DNA of 64,000 nucleotides from Draconibacterium halophilum (GCF_010448835.1 NZ_CP048409.1:3699501-3763500), one strand, 5' to 3'. Positions 17,493-27,024 are shown, numbered from the stretch's first letter. Numbers and translations: made by a program. Notes: generated from the letters alone by a model not told the origin.

Positions 17493-18785
17493 ATGAATCC
17501 ACAGGCTGCTGAACTTAACAGCATAATTCAAGCAAAAAGCACCCCCGTTTTTGAACTACTTTCGGAGAGAGGAAAGAATATTTTCTTTCCAAAAAAAGGA
17601 ATTCTGGGACAAACAGCTGAAGCGAAAGGCACAAAGATAAATGCAACCATTGGAGCCGCAATTGAAGATGACGGAACACCCATGCGACTGGAAGCTGTGG
17701 CTTCAAAGATCAATATGGATCCATCGTTGGTTTTTCCGTATGCTCCTAGTTTTGGTCGGCCCGATATCAGGGCAAAATGGAAAAGCATGATCTACGGTAA
17801 AAATCCATCGCTCGATGGGGTTGAGCTAAGTCTGCCGGTAGTTACTAACGCGCTTACGCACGGTATTAGCATGGCCGGTTATATGTTTGCAAATCCGGAA
17901 GATGAAATTATCGTTCCCGATCTTTTTTGGGGAAACTATAATCTGACTCTAACAAATGCATACGGCTGCTCGTTAAGCAAATTCAACTTGTTTAAAGAGG
18001 GAGGTTTCGATCTTGAAGCTTTTGAAACCAAACTTAATGAAGGTGAAATTGGCAAAAAAATCGTTGTCCTGAATTTTCCGAATAATCCATCGGGTTACAC
18101 ACCAACAATAGAAGAGCAAGATGCAATTGTAGCCATTATAGCAAAAGCAGCCGAAGCGGGCAATAAAATCGTTACCATTACCGATGATGCTTACTTCGGA
18201 TTGGTTTATGAAGAAGGGATTGCTACGGAAAGTATTTTTTCGCCACTCAGTCAGTTACACGAAAACGTGTTGGCCGTAAAAGTTGATGGGGCTACAAAAG
18301 AAGATTACGTTTGGGGATTCCGCGTTGGATTTATAACCTACGGAATAAAAGGTGGGGATGCCGAATTATACACTGCGCTTGAAGCAAAAACAGCCGGTGC
18401 CATTCGTGGAAATATTTCGAATGCCGCCAATATTTCGCAATCGCTACTACTTTCAGCTTTCGAAAGTATTGAATATACGCAGCAAAAAGAAGCGAAATAC
18501 CACATCATGCAAAAACGTTACGATGCGGTAAAAGAGGCATTAACCGAAGAAAAATATACAGAATGTTTTAAGGCCATTCCGTATAACTCGGGTTACTTTA
18601 TGTGTATCCAGTTGGCCGACGGGCTGGTTGGTGATGAAGTACGCCAGGTATTGATAAAAAAATACGGAATAGGATTAATCGCGTTGGGTAACGTACTACG
18701 AATTGCATTCTCGGCAGTAGCGGCCACTCATGTAAAAGAATTGTTCGACGGTATTTACAAGGCTTGTAAAGACTGCAAGAAATAA
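17493..18785 (+). CDS. PLP-dependent aminotransferase class I/II
   Basis: From ATG 17493 the protein has 430 residues of the fold-type I aminotransferase family. Visible features are FPNNPSGYTP (Asn and Pro of the cofactor pocket), TDDAYFGLVYEE (Asp binding the pyridine nitrogen, then Tyr), the Schiff-base Lys269 in VDGATKEDYVWGFRVGF and the substrate-carboxylate Arg in LRIAFSA near the C-terminus. The KVDGATKEDYVWGFRVGF context and the SPLSQLHENVLAVK lead-in do not point to one of the well-studied AspC/AlaA groups, so the substrate is left open. A terminator follows 26 bp after the stop. Confidence 0.85.
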   Translation: MNPQAAELNSIIQAKSTPVFELLSERGKNIFFPKKGILGQTAEAKGTKINATIGAAIEDDGTPMRLEAVASKINMDPSLVFPYAPSFGRPDIRAKWKSMIYGKNPSLDGVELSLPVVTNALTHGISMAGYMFANPEDEIIVPDLFWGNYNLTLTNAYGCSLSKFNLFKEGGFDLEAFETKLNEGEIGKKIVVLNFPNNPSGYTPTIEEQDAIVAIIAKAAEAGNKIVTITDDAYFGLVYEEGIATESIFSPLSQLHENVLAVKVDGATKEDYVWGFRVGFITYGIKGGDAELYTALEAKTAGAIRGNISNAANISQSLLLSAFESIEYTQQKEAKYHIMQKRYDAVKEALTEEKYTECFKAIPYNSGYFMCIQLADGLVGDEVRQVLIKKYGIGLIALGNVLRIAFSAVAATHVKELFDGIYKACKDCKK

Positions 18786-18810
18786 CAACTGTGTTCAGTC
18801 ACAGCCCGGA

Positions 18811-18845
18811 AAAGCTGCTTCATTTTTTTGATGCGGCTTTTTTTA
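18811..18845 (+). terminator. Terminator after the aminotransferase gene
   Basis: An imperfect 11-bp stem (AAAGCTGCTTC with GATGCGGCTTT) is followed by a T run, just past the stop codon. Confidence 0.65.
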
Positions 18846-18923
18846 TGTCATTCGAACAACGTGAGAAATCTTTTCCATCAAGAATGCTGCAGATTTCTCA
18901 GTCGTTCCTCCTTCGAAATGACA
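18846..18923. repeat. 78-bp inverted-repeat element with TGTCATT...AATGACA ends
   Basis: The ends TGTCATTCGAA and TTCGAAATGACA are reverse complements apart from one extra base. An inner pair GAGAAATCT (18863) and AGATTTCTC (18891) pairs as well. This looks like a small palindromic intergenic repeat of the REP or MITE type and fills the gap between two convergent genes. Confidence 0.65.
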
Positions 18924-18925
18924 GT

Positions 18926-19573
18926 TTAAAGTTTAGCTGCTAAATCCTCGAAAGTCATCATTTCAACGCCCAATTTTTCCCATTCTTCAAACGGCAAAGG
19001 AATATTGGGAAGTTCTTTAATTGCATCTTCTATCACAATAACGCGCTCCACCCTTTTCGACAGCCCAACAACCGCATCGTTTACACAAACATTGGTTGTA
19101 ACACCATAAACCACCACGATTTCAGGATTGATATTTTCCAATATATTATCGGTAAATGGATTTCCGGCAAACACATCAAAAGCATCTTTCCGAATGACAA
19201 TATTCCTTGCCGATTGAACCGCTTCAAAATTATTATAGTCATAATTCCAATCAAATATCACCGGCTCTTCAGGTTGCGTTTCGGCAACATATTCTGCCCC
19301 GGGCGTGTTAGCCATACAGTGTTGCGGGAAAGTATTTACAAAGTCAGGAGTATCTGATAGCTCGGCCGATTCAGAATAATGAAAATCAGCGGTATTTACT
19401 ACACAAATATTTTTTTGCTTTGCAAAATCAGTAATTTGCTGCCAAAGTGGTTTTATTTTTTCAGCACCTTCGACATATAACTTGCCTTCGGGCTCTACAA
19501 AATCTACTTGGGTGTCGACGTTCCAAAATATTAGTTTCTCGTTTTCCATTTCTTTATCATTTAAATGCAGCAT
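18926..19573 (-). CDS. Cysteine hydrolase, isochorismatase/nicotinamidase superfamily
   Basis: A 215-residue protein; the internal Met at 19549 (MENEKLIFWNVDTQVDF) is the likelier start. The Asp of VDTQVDF, the NTADFHYSES region, the PQHCMANT motif and the catalytic Cys in YGVTTNVCVNDAV with the cis-peptide-like VTTN turn fit the nicotinamidase branch, which hydrolyses nicotinamide or related amides. The metal-ligand pattern DxH is present as DFH. It is single, with a repeat element downstream. Confidence 0.82.
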   Translation of the reverse strand: MLHLNDKEMENEKLIFWNVDTQVDFVEPEGKLYVEGAEKIKPLWQQITDFAKQKNICVVNTADFHYSESAELSDTPDFVNTFPQHCMANTPGAEYVAETQPEEPVIFDWNYDYNNFEAVQSARNIVIRKDAFDVFAGNPFTDNILENINPEIVVVYGVTTNVCVNDAVVGLSKRVERVIVIEDAIKELPNIPLPFEEWEKLGVEMMTFEDLAAKL

Positions 19574-19737
19574 GAAATTTTAGCCTCAACTTCGCTGTTA
19601 AAATCTTTTAAAATTACTAAAACAAAAAAATTAATCACTATTTTCATGCCTTCTGTAATTTCAGATGTTAATAGAATACTCACAAAGTAATACTTAAATT
19701 CAAACACAGTTCAACAACGAACTACAAAAAAGAAAAT

Positions 19738-22551
19738 ATGAAAAAATTTGTTTTTACCATGCTGGCATTTTTAGTAATTGCCCCAATTTTGGTGTCGGCA
19801 CAAGACATGCTCAAACAGGCAGTACCAGTTGATCCTGCTATCAGAACAGGAAAACTGGAGAATGGGATGACCTATTTTATTCGTCATAACGAAGAACCCA
19901 AAGAACGGGTAAGCTTTTATATGATACAAAATGTTGGTGCCCTGCTCGAAAACGACAATCAGAACGGTCTTGCTCACTTTTTAGAGCACATGGCTTTTAA
20001 CGGTACCCAACACTATCCTGGAAAAGGATTTCTGGATTATCTGGAAAAAAACGGTGTAGCTTTTGGGCGAAATATTAACGCCTACACATCATTCAACGAA
20101 ACAGTTTATAACCTTAGTGATGTACCAGCTACTCGCGAAGGACTAATTGATTCATGCCTTTTGGTATTGAACGACTGGTCGAACTACCTGTTGCTAAGCG
20201 ATGAAGAAATTGAGAACGAACGTGGTGTAATTTCAGAAGAGTGGAGAACACGGCGTAATGCAGGTTTCAGAATGCGCAATCAGTGGTTCCCTGTAGTTTT
20301 TGAAGGTTCCAAATGGGCCGAGCGCGATGTGATTGGCGATTTGAACATCATTAAAACCTTTGAACCGGAAACTTTACGCAGTTTCTACCACGACTGGTAC
20401 CGCACCGATTTGCAGGCCATTGCAATTGTTGGCGATATTGATGTTGACCAGGTTGAAGCAAAAGTAAAAGACTTGTTCTCGAAAATACCGGCGGTTGAAA
20501 ATCCGCAACCTCGTCCACATTTTGAAATCCCGGAGCACGATGAAACAAAGTTTGTTTTGGCAACTGATGAAGAAGCAACAAATTCAAGCATTTCAATCTA
20601 TATAAAACACAAAGGAGTCTCACGCGACGATAAAAATATTGGGTATTTGCGCGACGATTATATCGCCACCCTTTTTAATCAAATGAGTCGCGAACGAATT
20701 TCGGAACTGCTTCAAAAAGGAAATCCTCCATTTATTAGCGGAAGTGTCCAGATAAGTGGATTTGTAAGAGGCTACGATGCTGCTTTCATTACAGCTACTG
20801 CTAATCCCGATAAAGAAGATGAAGGATTGAAAGCGATTTACACGGAAGCACAGCGCATTGTTCATCACGGATTTACCGATGGCGAATTGAACCGCGCTAA
20901 GGTAAACCTGCTTACCTCCATGGAAAGTGCCTACAAACAGCGCGACAAAATTAGCAACGACCAATATGTTAGTGGCATTACAAACTACTTCCTTGAAGGC
21001 GAACCGCTGACTGATGCTGAGTTCGATTGGCAATTTGGTCAAGCTATTATGCAGACAATTACCTTGGCCGATGTGAACAAACTGGCCACCGATATGATTG
21101 TTGACAAAAATCGGGCAATAGTTATTACCGGTCCGGATGGTGGAGCAAAACACCTCACGGAAGAAGAAGCTCTGGCTATTTTGGATGAAGTGGAGAATTC
21201 AACCATCGAACCATACGAAGATACAGCCGAAGCTGCCTCACTAATTGAAGGTGAATTACCGGGAGCGGACGTTGTTTCAACAAAACAACTGGACGAACTG
21301 GATGCAGTAGAGTGGAAACTGAGCAATAATGCCACAGTGGTGTTTAAACATGCCGACTACGAAAAAGATGAAGTTTCGTTACGCGCATACAGCCCAGGTG
21401 GAAATTCATTGCTGGATGCAGAGGACCTGCAGGCTGCAAGTATGCTTCCACAGTTTATTGGATCGTTTGGTGTTGGAGAATTCGATGCCATTGCTTTGCG
21501 CAAAGTATTGACCGGAAAAACGGCAGCAGTGGCAACCAGCCTCGGTCGATTAACAGAAGGCTTTAACGGCAGCAGTACACCTAAAGATTTTGAGGTAATG
21601 ATGCAGTTGCTGTATTTGCAGTTTAACAATCCGCGTTTCGATAAAGAAGCCTACGAAGCATTAAAAACAAGGTATGTGGCCTTCCTGCAAAACATGGCAA
21701 ATAATCCGCAAAAGATTATGAGCGATTCCCTTACGTTGATTGCAACCGACTACAACGAGCGCACGAAACTCATGTCTGCCTCCATGTTCGATGAGATCAA
21801 CTTTGCACAAATGGAAGAGGTTTACAACGACCGTTTTAAAGATGCCGGTGATTTCACCTTTTTTATTGTAGGAAATATAGAAGAAAATGTGGCAAAAGAA
21901 ATGGCCGTAAAGTATATCGGATCTTTGAAAGACCTGCCGGGAGAAGAAAAATGGATTGACCACAAGATAAGAATACCAAGTGGTACTACCGAAAAGAAAA
22001 TTGATGTACCATTACAAACTGAAAAAGGAACAGTTAATATTCTTGTCCGTACCGAACTGGCTTATACTCCTGAGAGCAATATTAAACTTGATGTATTACA
22101 AGGCATTCTACGTTTACGTTACACCGAAGAGGTACGTGAAAAAGAAGGTGGCACCTATGGCGTTGGAGTTGGATCATCGTCGAACCAATACCCATACGAA
22201 AGAAAAACACTGCAAATTAATTTCGATACCGATCCTGAAAAAGCTGATCATCTGAAATCGATCATTTTCCGCGAAATTGACAAAATTGTTGCAGAAGGCC
22301 CAACACAGGATGATCTGGACAAAGTTATTCTGAACATGAAAAAAGAGCGTGCACAAGCCAAAGAACATAACAGTTACTGGATGAATGCTCTTTACAACAA
22401 GTATTACCACGGATTTAATACTGATGCTGAAGAAAATTTCGATGCTATTTTGGAAGGCTTAACAACTGCGCAAATTCAAAAATTCACCAAAGCATTTTAT
22501 TCTGATGCTGATGTTGTAGATGTGGTTTTCTTACCGAAAAAAGCAGAATAG
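19738..22551 (+). CDS. M16 family zinc metalloprotease (insulinase/pitrilysin), exported
   Basis: A 937-residue secreted protease with a Sec signal (cleavage near SAQD). The inverted zinc motif HFLEH is at residues 80-84, with the distal Glu about 77 residues on in ENERGVISEEW. The second half repeats the M16 fold without the zinc motif and carries the substrate-clamp pattern RYTEEVREKEGGTYGVGV. The length fits the four-repeat single-chain form. It degrades peptides in the periplasm in this family. Flanked by non-coding DNA on both sides and followed by a strong terminator. Confidence 0.93.
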   Translation: MKKFVFTMLAFLVIAPILVSAQDMLKQAVPVDPAIRTGKLENGMTYFIRHNEEPKERVSFYMIQNVGALLENDNQNGLAHFLEHMAFNGTQHYPGKGFLDYLEKNGVAFGRNINAYTSFNETVYNLSDVPATREGLIDSCLLVLNDWSNYLLLSDEEIENERGVISEEWRTRRNAGFRMRNQWFPVVFEGSKWAERDVIGDLNIIKTFEPETLRSFYHDWYRTDLQAIAIVGDIDVDQVEAKVKDLFSKIPAVENPQPRPHFEIPEHDETKFVLATDEEATNSSISIYIKHKGVSRDDKNIGYLRDDYIATLFNQMSRERISELLQKGNPPFISGSVQISGFVRGYDAAFITATANPDKEDEGLKAIYTEAQRIVHHGFTDGELNRAKVNLLTSMESAYKQRDKISNDQYVSGITNYFLEGEPLTDAEFDWQFGQAIMQTITLADVNKLATDMIVDKNRAIVITGPDGGAKHLTEEEALAILDEVENSTIEPYEDTAEAASLIEGELPGADVVSTKQLDELDAVEWKLSNNATVVFKHADYEKDEVSLRAYSPGGNSLLDAEDLQAASMLPQFIGSFGVGEFDAIALRKVLTGKTAAVATSLGRLTEGFNGSSTPKDFEVMMQLLYLQFNNPRFDKEAYEALKTRYVAFLQNMANNPQKIMSDSLTLIATDYNERTKLMSASMFDEINFAQMEEVYNDRFKDAGDFTFFIVGNIEENVAKEMAVKYIGSLKDLPGEEKWIDHKIRIPSGTTEKKIDVPLQTEKGTVNILVRTELAYTPESNIKLDVLQGILRLRYTEEVREKEGGTYGVGVGSSSNQYPYERKTLQINFDTDPEKADHLKSIIFREIDKIVAEGPTQDDLDKVILNMKKERAQAKEHNSYWMNALYNKYYHGFNTDAEENFDAILEGLTTAQIQKFTKAFYSDADVVDVVFLPKKAE

Positions 22552-22575
22552 ATAAGTCCTTAACAACGATAAAAG

Positions 22576-22605
22576 AAAGTCCATGGTTTTGAAATCATGG
22601 ACTTT
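22576..22605 (+). terminator. Intrinsic terminator of the M16 protease gene
   Basis: A perfect 10-bp stem AAAGTCCATG/CATGGACTTT with a 10-nt loop ends in a T run, 25 bp past the stop. Confidence 0.85.
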
Positions 22606-23196
22606 TTTATTGCAGAACTAATTTGATTAAATGTTTAAAGAAAAAAACATTTCCGAAGCTTAAACTTTTGTTTAAAAGCAGTAGGTACAAGCTTTCACGC
22701 CTGAAAGTTCGTTTAAACGCCGGCGGGAAAGATTTTGCAGTTTAAACGTTAGTTTACGCCCTGCGACGTAAAAAAAATATTCATGATTCCAAGGAATCGC
22801 CAACAGCTAACCCAGAGCGACGTAATTCGTTGAATTACTCTGCTCTGGGCTAAAATAACACGCACTTTCAGCGCTCTTTCTTTTTCTGACAAAAGGAGAT
22901 AAAAAAAATAAAGGGCTGAAAGTCCGTAATAATTCAGCCCCAGGCAAACGACCCGCCGGATGGCGGAAAGTATCACCCGGGTTATTGAAAAGTTTTAAAA
23001 AAGGCGCAAATGCGAAAACTGATTGAAAATGAAGCCTGCCATGCGCCTTACATAGAAACCTTTTTTCAGAGATTGAGCGTAAAATAGTTAAGCATAAAGG
23101 GTAGCTACTCTTAGGGAGGGACGATTGTGTCGAAGGCAGAATCAGTGTGAGTTTTTAAATTTTAAAGCAGATTTTACCATTAATTTTTATTGGACT
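22606..23196. other. Non-coding repeat-rich gap
   Basis: No convincing gene is seen across this stretch. It holds two GTTTAAACG copies 29 bp apart (22711, 22740), an interrupted hairpin with CCCAGAGC/GCTCTGGG and TAATTC/GAATTA arms (22811-22849), a GGGCTGAA/TTCAGCCC hairpin (22913-22940) and a CCGCC/GGCGG hairpin (22953-22966). The series of GC-rich palindromes in AT-rich flanks resembles dispersed palindromic repeats of Bacteroidota intergenic regions. A 75-codon frame on the minus strand here has no family features and crosses these hairpins. Confidence 0.6.
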
Positions 23197-23233
23197 TTCA
23201 GAAAAAAGACCGGAAACTTTCGCTTCCAGCCTT
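23197..23233 (-). terminator. Probable terminator of the dsbD unit
   Basis: On the minus strand a CTGGAA...TTTCCGG stem (one G-T pair) is followed by TCTTTTTT, about 120 bp after the stop of the last gene of the dsbD pair. Confidence 0.5.
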
Positions 23234-23355
23234 AGTGCAGTTTTTATTTTAAAAATATCTGAACAGTTAACGATTATACCGATGAGTTTTACTATCGGCC
23301 TAAACAATTGTAATTTCAGAGTTTCGCCTAAAGCTCACTCTCTAAAACAATTGGC

Positions 23356-23808
23356 TTACTCGATCACAAACTCAAATTCTTCATCGGTTGGAGGCGTGCA
23401 CATTTCATCATTGCAACTCATCCATTGGATATAGCCCGTAACTTTTGCAGGCTTTTCTGTCACCCACACTTTGTGCGAAATAACCGCCTTGTCTTTAAAA
23501 TAAGTTACTTCCATATCGAAGATTTTGTCTTGCATCTTTTTTGAAGGCGTAACCTCCACAGCTTTTCCAAAATCTTTACAATTTTCCAGCGTCTCGAAAT
23601 TAAACGACGTTTTTACCGGGCCACCATCCTCCATATTTACACCATATAGTTTAAAACCCATATCGATATTTGCAGTAGCAACAATCTCGTATTGGTTACC
23701 ACCTTTCAACGGCTTTATTTCAATATCCCATTTTACGGGTTCCATCAATTGTGCCTGAGCCAATGCTGCAAGAGCAATAAATCCCAGTGCGAAAACTAGC
23801 TTCTTCAT
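23356..23808 (-). CDS. Stand-alone DsbD N-terminal-domain-like periplasmic protein
   Basis: A 150-residue exported protein (signal MKKLVFALGFIALAALAQA). The mature part matches the first domain of the full DsbD encoded immediately upstream: VKWDIEIKPL, YGVNMEDGGPVKTSFNF and the cysteine pair in MSCNDEMCTPP. In DsbD this immunoglobulin-like domain receives electrons from the membrane domain and passes them to periplasmic oxidised partners. A free copy 12 bp downstream of dsbD may be an extra electron acceptor for different substrates. Domain likeness is directly visible; that role is inferred. Confidence 0.8.
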   Translation of the reverse strand: MKKLVFALGFIALAALAQAQLMEPVKWDIEIKPLKGGNQYEIVATANIDMGFKLYGVNMEDGGPVKTSFNFETLENCKDFGKAVEVTPSKKMQDKIFDMEVTYFKDKAVISHKVWVTEKPAKVTGYIQWMSCNDEMCTPPTDEEFEFVIE

Positions 23809-23820
23809 CAGTCCGTATTT

Positions 23821-25758
23821 TTAATTTTTAAATTCTTCTAATCCGCTATTCAGCCACTCAATAAAATCATCAGCATCAGGATCGTATCCGTAACCTTCAA
23901 CCAATTCTTTTTCATTGTTATCTACTATCACATAATAAGGCTGCGTATTTCTGTTGTATCTCGAAATCTGGAAATCCGTCCATTTATTTCCGATTGACCT
24001 TACTTTTCTTCCGGTTGTTTCGGAAACATATTGTTCTTCTTCCGGTAATTTAGTTTTCAAATCAACATACAGCGAAACCACCACAAAATCTTCAATGAAC
24101 ATTCGTTTTACTTGTTGATTCACCCACACGTTATCCTCCATTTTCCGGCAATTTGTACATCCTTTACCCGTAAAATCTATCAACAAAGGTTTTCCGGTTT
24201 CACGGGCGTGCGCTAAAGCGTCGTAGTAATCGTCAAATAATGGAATTCCGTGCGGCCCGATGTGCATACCCGAAGTCATTTCACCAGACGAATTACCTGA
24301 AGCATAAGCTCCGGCAGGCATCGTACGGCCCACACCAAGTGGAGATTCGGCATAATCAACCGGAGGCGGGAACCCACTTATCAGTTTTACCGGTGCTCCC
24401 CATAAACCGGGGATCATATAAATTACAAAGGCAAATACCATTGTTCCGGTAATAAATCGTGAGACCGGCAAATGATTCATTGGCGAATCGTGCGGCAACT
24501 TAATTTTTCCCCAGAGATACAGCGCCAGCCCCATAAAAATGGCAATCCATATGGCGATATAAACTTCGCGTTCAAGAATATGCAAATCAAGCACCATGTC
24601 GGCAATGGATAAGAACTTAAAGGCAAATGCAAATTCCAGAAATCCTAACACAACTTTAACTGAATTCAGCCATCCGCCCGATTTGGGTAACGAATTTAAC
24701 CATCCCGGGAACGCGGCAAACAAGGCAAAAGGAATGGCCAGTGCCAGAGAAAATCCCAGCATACCAATTACCGGCGCCATTCCACCGCTACGGGCTGCTT
24801 CAACAATTAATGCACCTACAATTGGCCCGGTACACGAGAATGAAACCAGTGCAAGAGCAAAAGCCATAAAGAAAATTCCCAGCAATCCGCCTTTGTCAGC
24901 CTTCTTATCTACTGCATTTACCCAACTGCTGGGCAGTACAATCTCGAAAGCTCCCATAAACGAGAAAGCAAATACAAAAAGCAGCAAAGCAAAAAACAGG
25001 TTAAACCACGGATTGGTAGAAAGACTGTTTAAACTTTCTGCACCAAACACTGCGGTAACAACCGTACCCAATATCACATAAATAAGAATGATAGATAGTC
25101 CGTACCATAGTCCGTTGCGAATACCGATGGCTTTTGTTTTACTTTGTTTGGTAAAAAAGCTTACCGTCATTGGTATCATCGGGAAAACACAAGGCGTTAA
25201 TAGGGCTGCCAATCCTCCCAAGAAAGCCAAAAAGAAAATACTCCAATAATTTCTTGTATCACTATTATCTGTTGTGTTTGAATCTGCTGTTTCCGTGACG
25301 AGTTGGCTGTCACCGTCCAATTCAAAAGAAAATTCAGCCTGAATGGGAGGCGTACACATTTCGTCGTCGCAACTCATAAACTCAATGTATCCGCTTACAG
25401 CGCCGGTTCCATTAGTTTTAACTTTCTGGGTAAACGAAACTTCATCCTCGAACCATTTCAAATCCATTTGAAAGGATTGGTCAAACTTTTCCACTGCCAC
25501 TTTATTCGCGGTTGGTTCTCCCAACAATTCGGTATTTTTAAGATCTTCAAAATAGAAGCTGGTTTTAATAGGTCCACCTTCCGGCAAATCGGTTGAATAC
25601 ATGTGCCAGCCTTCGTCAATTGTAGCTGTAAAAACCAGTTCAAACTCGTTATCCGAAATTTTGTTTTGCGAAAAATTCCATTTTACCGGTTCAACAATTT
25701 GTGATGAAGCCAGCAAAGCGGCAGTAAGTAAGAAGACAGTAAACAGTATGCGTTTCAT
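23821..25758 (-). CDS. dsbD: Thiol:disulfide interchange protein DsbD
   Basis: A 645-residue electron conduit that carries reducing power from cytoplasmic thioredoxin to the periplasm. The domains are complete: signal peptide; N-terminal domain to about 150 with Cys130 and Cys135 in MSCDDEMCTPP; eight-helix membrane domain from about 170 to 465 with the paired cysteines Cys190 (TPCVFPMIP) and Cys309 (SCTGPIVG); and a thioredoxin-like C-terminal domain with CTNC at 534-537. It is followed at 12 bp by a free copy of the N-terminal domain, so the two are one operon. Confidence 0.94.
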   Translation of the reverse strand: MKRILFTVFLLTAALLASSQIVEPVKWNFSQNKISDNEFELVFTATIDEGWHMYSTDLPEGGPIKTSFYFEDLKNTELLGEPTANKVAVEKFDQSFQMDLKWFEDEVSFTQKVKTNGTGAVSGYIEFMSCDDEMCTPPIQAEFSFELDGDSQLVTETADSNTTDNSDTRNYWSIFFLAFLGGLAALLTPCVFPMIPMTVSFFTKQSKTKAIGIRNGLWYGLSIILIYVILGTVVTAVFGAESLNSLSTNPWFNLFFALLLFVFAFSFMGAFEIVLPSSWVNAVDKKADKGGLLGIFFMAFALALVSFSCTGPIVGALIVEAARSGGMAPVIGMLGFSLALAIPFALFAAFPGWLNSLPKSGGWLNSVKVVLGFLEFAFAFKFLSIADMVLDLHILEREVYIAIWIAIFMGLALYLWGKIKLPHDSPMNHLPVSRFITGTMVFAFVIYMIPGLWGAPVKLISGFPPPVDYAESPLGVGRTMPAGAYASGNSSGEMTSGMHIGPHGIPLFDDYYDALAHARETGKPLLIDFTGKGCTNCRKMEDNVWVNQQVKRMFIEDFVVVSLYVDLKTKLPEEEQYVSETTGRKVRSIGNKWTDFQISRYNRNTQPYYVIVDNNEKELVEGYGYDPDADDFIEWLNSGLEEFKN

Positions 25759-25885
25759 TCCTTTTTGGTTTTATTAAATAAACTTTGATCTATTTTTTCA
25801 AATGTGTTAACCGTATTTTTACGATTGATACAAATTTATGATGAAAACAACTAAATACCCTAAACTGTTTTACAAAAGAAGTATG

Positions 25886-25919
25886 TACAGGGATTGAAAT
25901 AGGGTCTAGACCCCCTGTA
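25886..25919. repeat. Nested palindromes between dsbD and the LuxR gene
   Basis: GGGTCTAGACCC (25902-25913) is a perfect 12-bp palindrome, and TACAGGG/CCCTGTA arms (25886, 25913) enclose it. There is no T run. It lies 130-160 bp upstream of dsbD and just past the LuxR-type stop, so it could be a dsbD control site or a weak terminator. Confidence 0.35.
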
Positions 25920-25920
25920 T

Positions 25921-27000
25921 TTACTTTTTAATGGAATGATAAAAATCGACAGCATCTTTACGCGTTGACACATTTAACTGCCTGTATATATTGTTAATAT
26001 GGGTTTTAACAGTACTTAATTCTACAAAAAGTTCCTGTGCAATTTCTTTATTGCTTCTTCCAGCGGCTAAAAGGCTTAATATTTCCTGTTGTTTTAAAGT
26101 TAATCCATCGTAAACAGGTTTCAGATTGTTTGTAGTAACATTTTCCCGGCTACGCATTTTATTAAATTTACGGGACAGACTGATCAGAAAGAGAATGAGC
26201 ACTAAAATAATAAGGGCTTCAACAAGCATTAACCAATCTTTCCATTTGGGCTGCACACCAGGCATTTCACACACGAATTCTCGAAACCCAATCAGTTCAT
26301 CCAACAATTCAGAATAGGCTTCAGTATAAGGAGTAACCGGAAGTTCGTCTTCCAGCCTCTTCTGAAAATTAAAATAAAAATCACTGTTTCTTAAAAAATC
26401 GGTTTCTTTATCATCAATGTGGTACAGTGCATAAAGCCCAACATACGGATTTTCAGCACCGGCAACAATGGTATGGATGAAGTTTTCGAGCTCTTGAGAC
26501 AAGAAAGTACTTTTTGCTTTTGGCAATTCACGACTCAATTCACCTCTCTGCTCCGCGAATTTCTCCCCAAAATCAAAAATCGCTTTACTGGCTTCACTAC
26601 CTCTCAACTCCATTACTTCAAGCGAGTTGTTTTGAGTAGTTGCCGTTAATATAATTTCCGACTGCCTGTCCAAAAGCAAATGAAAATAATTTTTGTTTTG
26701 AGTTGCGCTAAACTCTACCGATGCATTATCGCCCTGTACAAGGTACAGCCGGTAAAAGCGTTCGTCGTCAGGAACAGATTGTGTGTTGATCTCAAAACTA
26801 CCATCGGGGTTAATAAATGTTTCGGCAATAATAAAATCGGGTGATGCAACAAAAATGTCATCTGGAGAATTTAGCAAAGCCAGAAATACCTTTGGCTGCC
26901 ACCGCTCGGACAAATTGATAGTACCTTTTATTTCGAGTGCAGACGAAGAACTAACAATAAAAAGGAGAGAAACTATATAGCACAGTTTTTTCAATAACAT
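25921..27000 (-). CDS. Membrane-anchored LuxR-type transcriptional regulator with periplasmic sensor part
   Basis: A 359-residue protein with an N-terminal signal (LLFIVSSSSALEIKG). About 230 extracytoplasmic residues follow, starting with a beta-rich part (SERWQPKVFLALLNSPDD, GSFEINTQ) like DUF4369-type domains. A single membrane helix lies at about 262-283 (LMLVEALIILVLILFLISL), then a cytoplasmic LuxR helix-turn-helix at about 295-359 (LTLKQQEILSLLAAGRSNKEIA, STVKTHINNIYRQLNV). It has no receiver or kinase domain. It thus looks like a one-component sensor that binds DNA from the membrane. Its target may be dsbD 162 bp downstream or a distant locus; not shown by sequence. Confidence 0.82.
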   Translation of the reverse strand: MLLKKLCYIVSLLFIVSSSSALEIKGTINLSERWQPKVFLALLNSPDDIFVASPDFIIAETFINPDGSFEINTQSVPDDERFYRLYLVQGDNASVEFSATQNKNYFHLLLDRQSEIILTATTQNNSLEVMELRGSEASKAIFDFGEKFAEQRGELSRELPKAKSTFLSQELENFIHTIVAGAENPYVGLYALYHIDDKETDFLRNSDFYFNFQKRLEDELPVTPYTEAYSELLDELIGFREFVCEMPGVQPKWKDWLMLVEALIILVLILFLISLSRKFNKMRSRENVTTNNLKPVYDGLTLKQQEILSLLAAGRSNKEIAQELFVELSTVKTHINNIYRQLNVSTRKDAVDFYHSIKK

Positions 27001-27024
27001 CAGAATTATTTTGCTTACTGCGAA

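Noticed and set aside
22749..22976. 75-codon minus-strand frame in the 22.6-23.2 kb gap
   Set aside because: It crosses the palindromic repeats and has no domain, signal or neighbour support.
22606..23196. CRISPR array
   Set aside because: Repeats are few, of different sequence and not regularly spaced.
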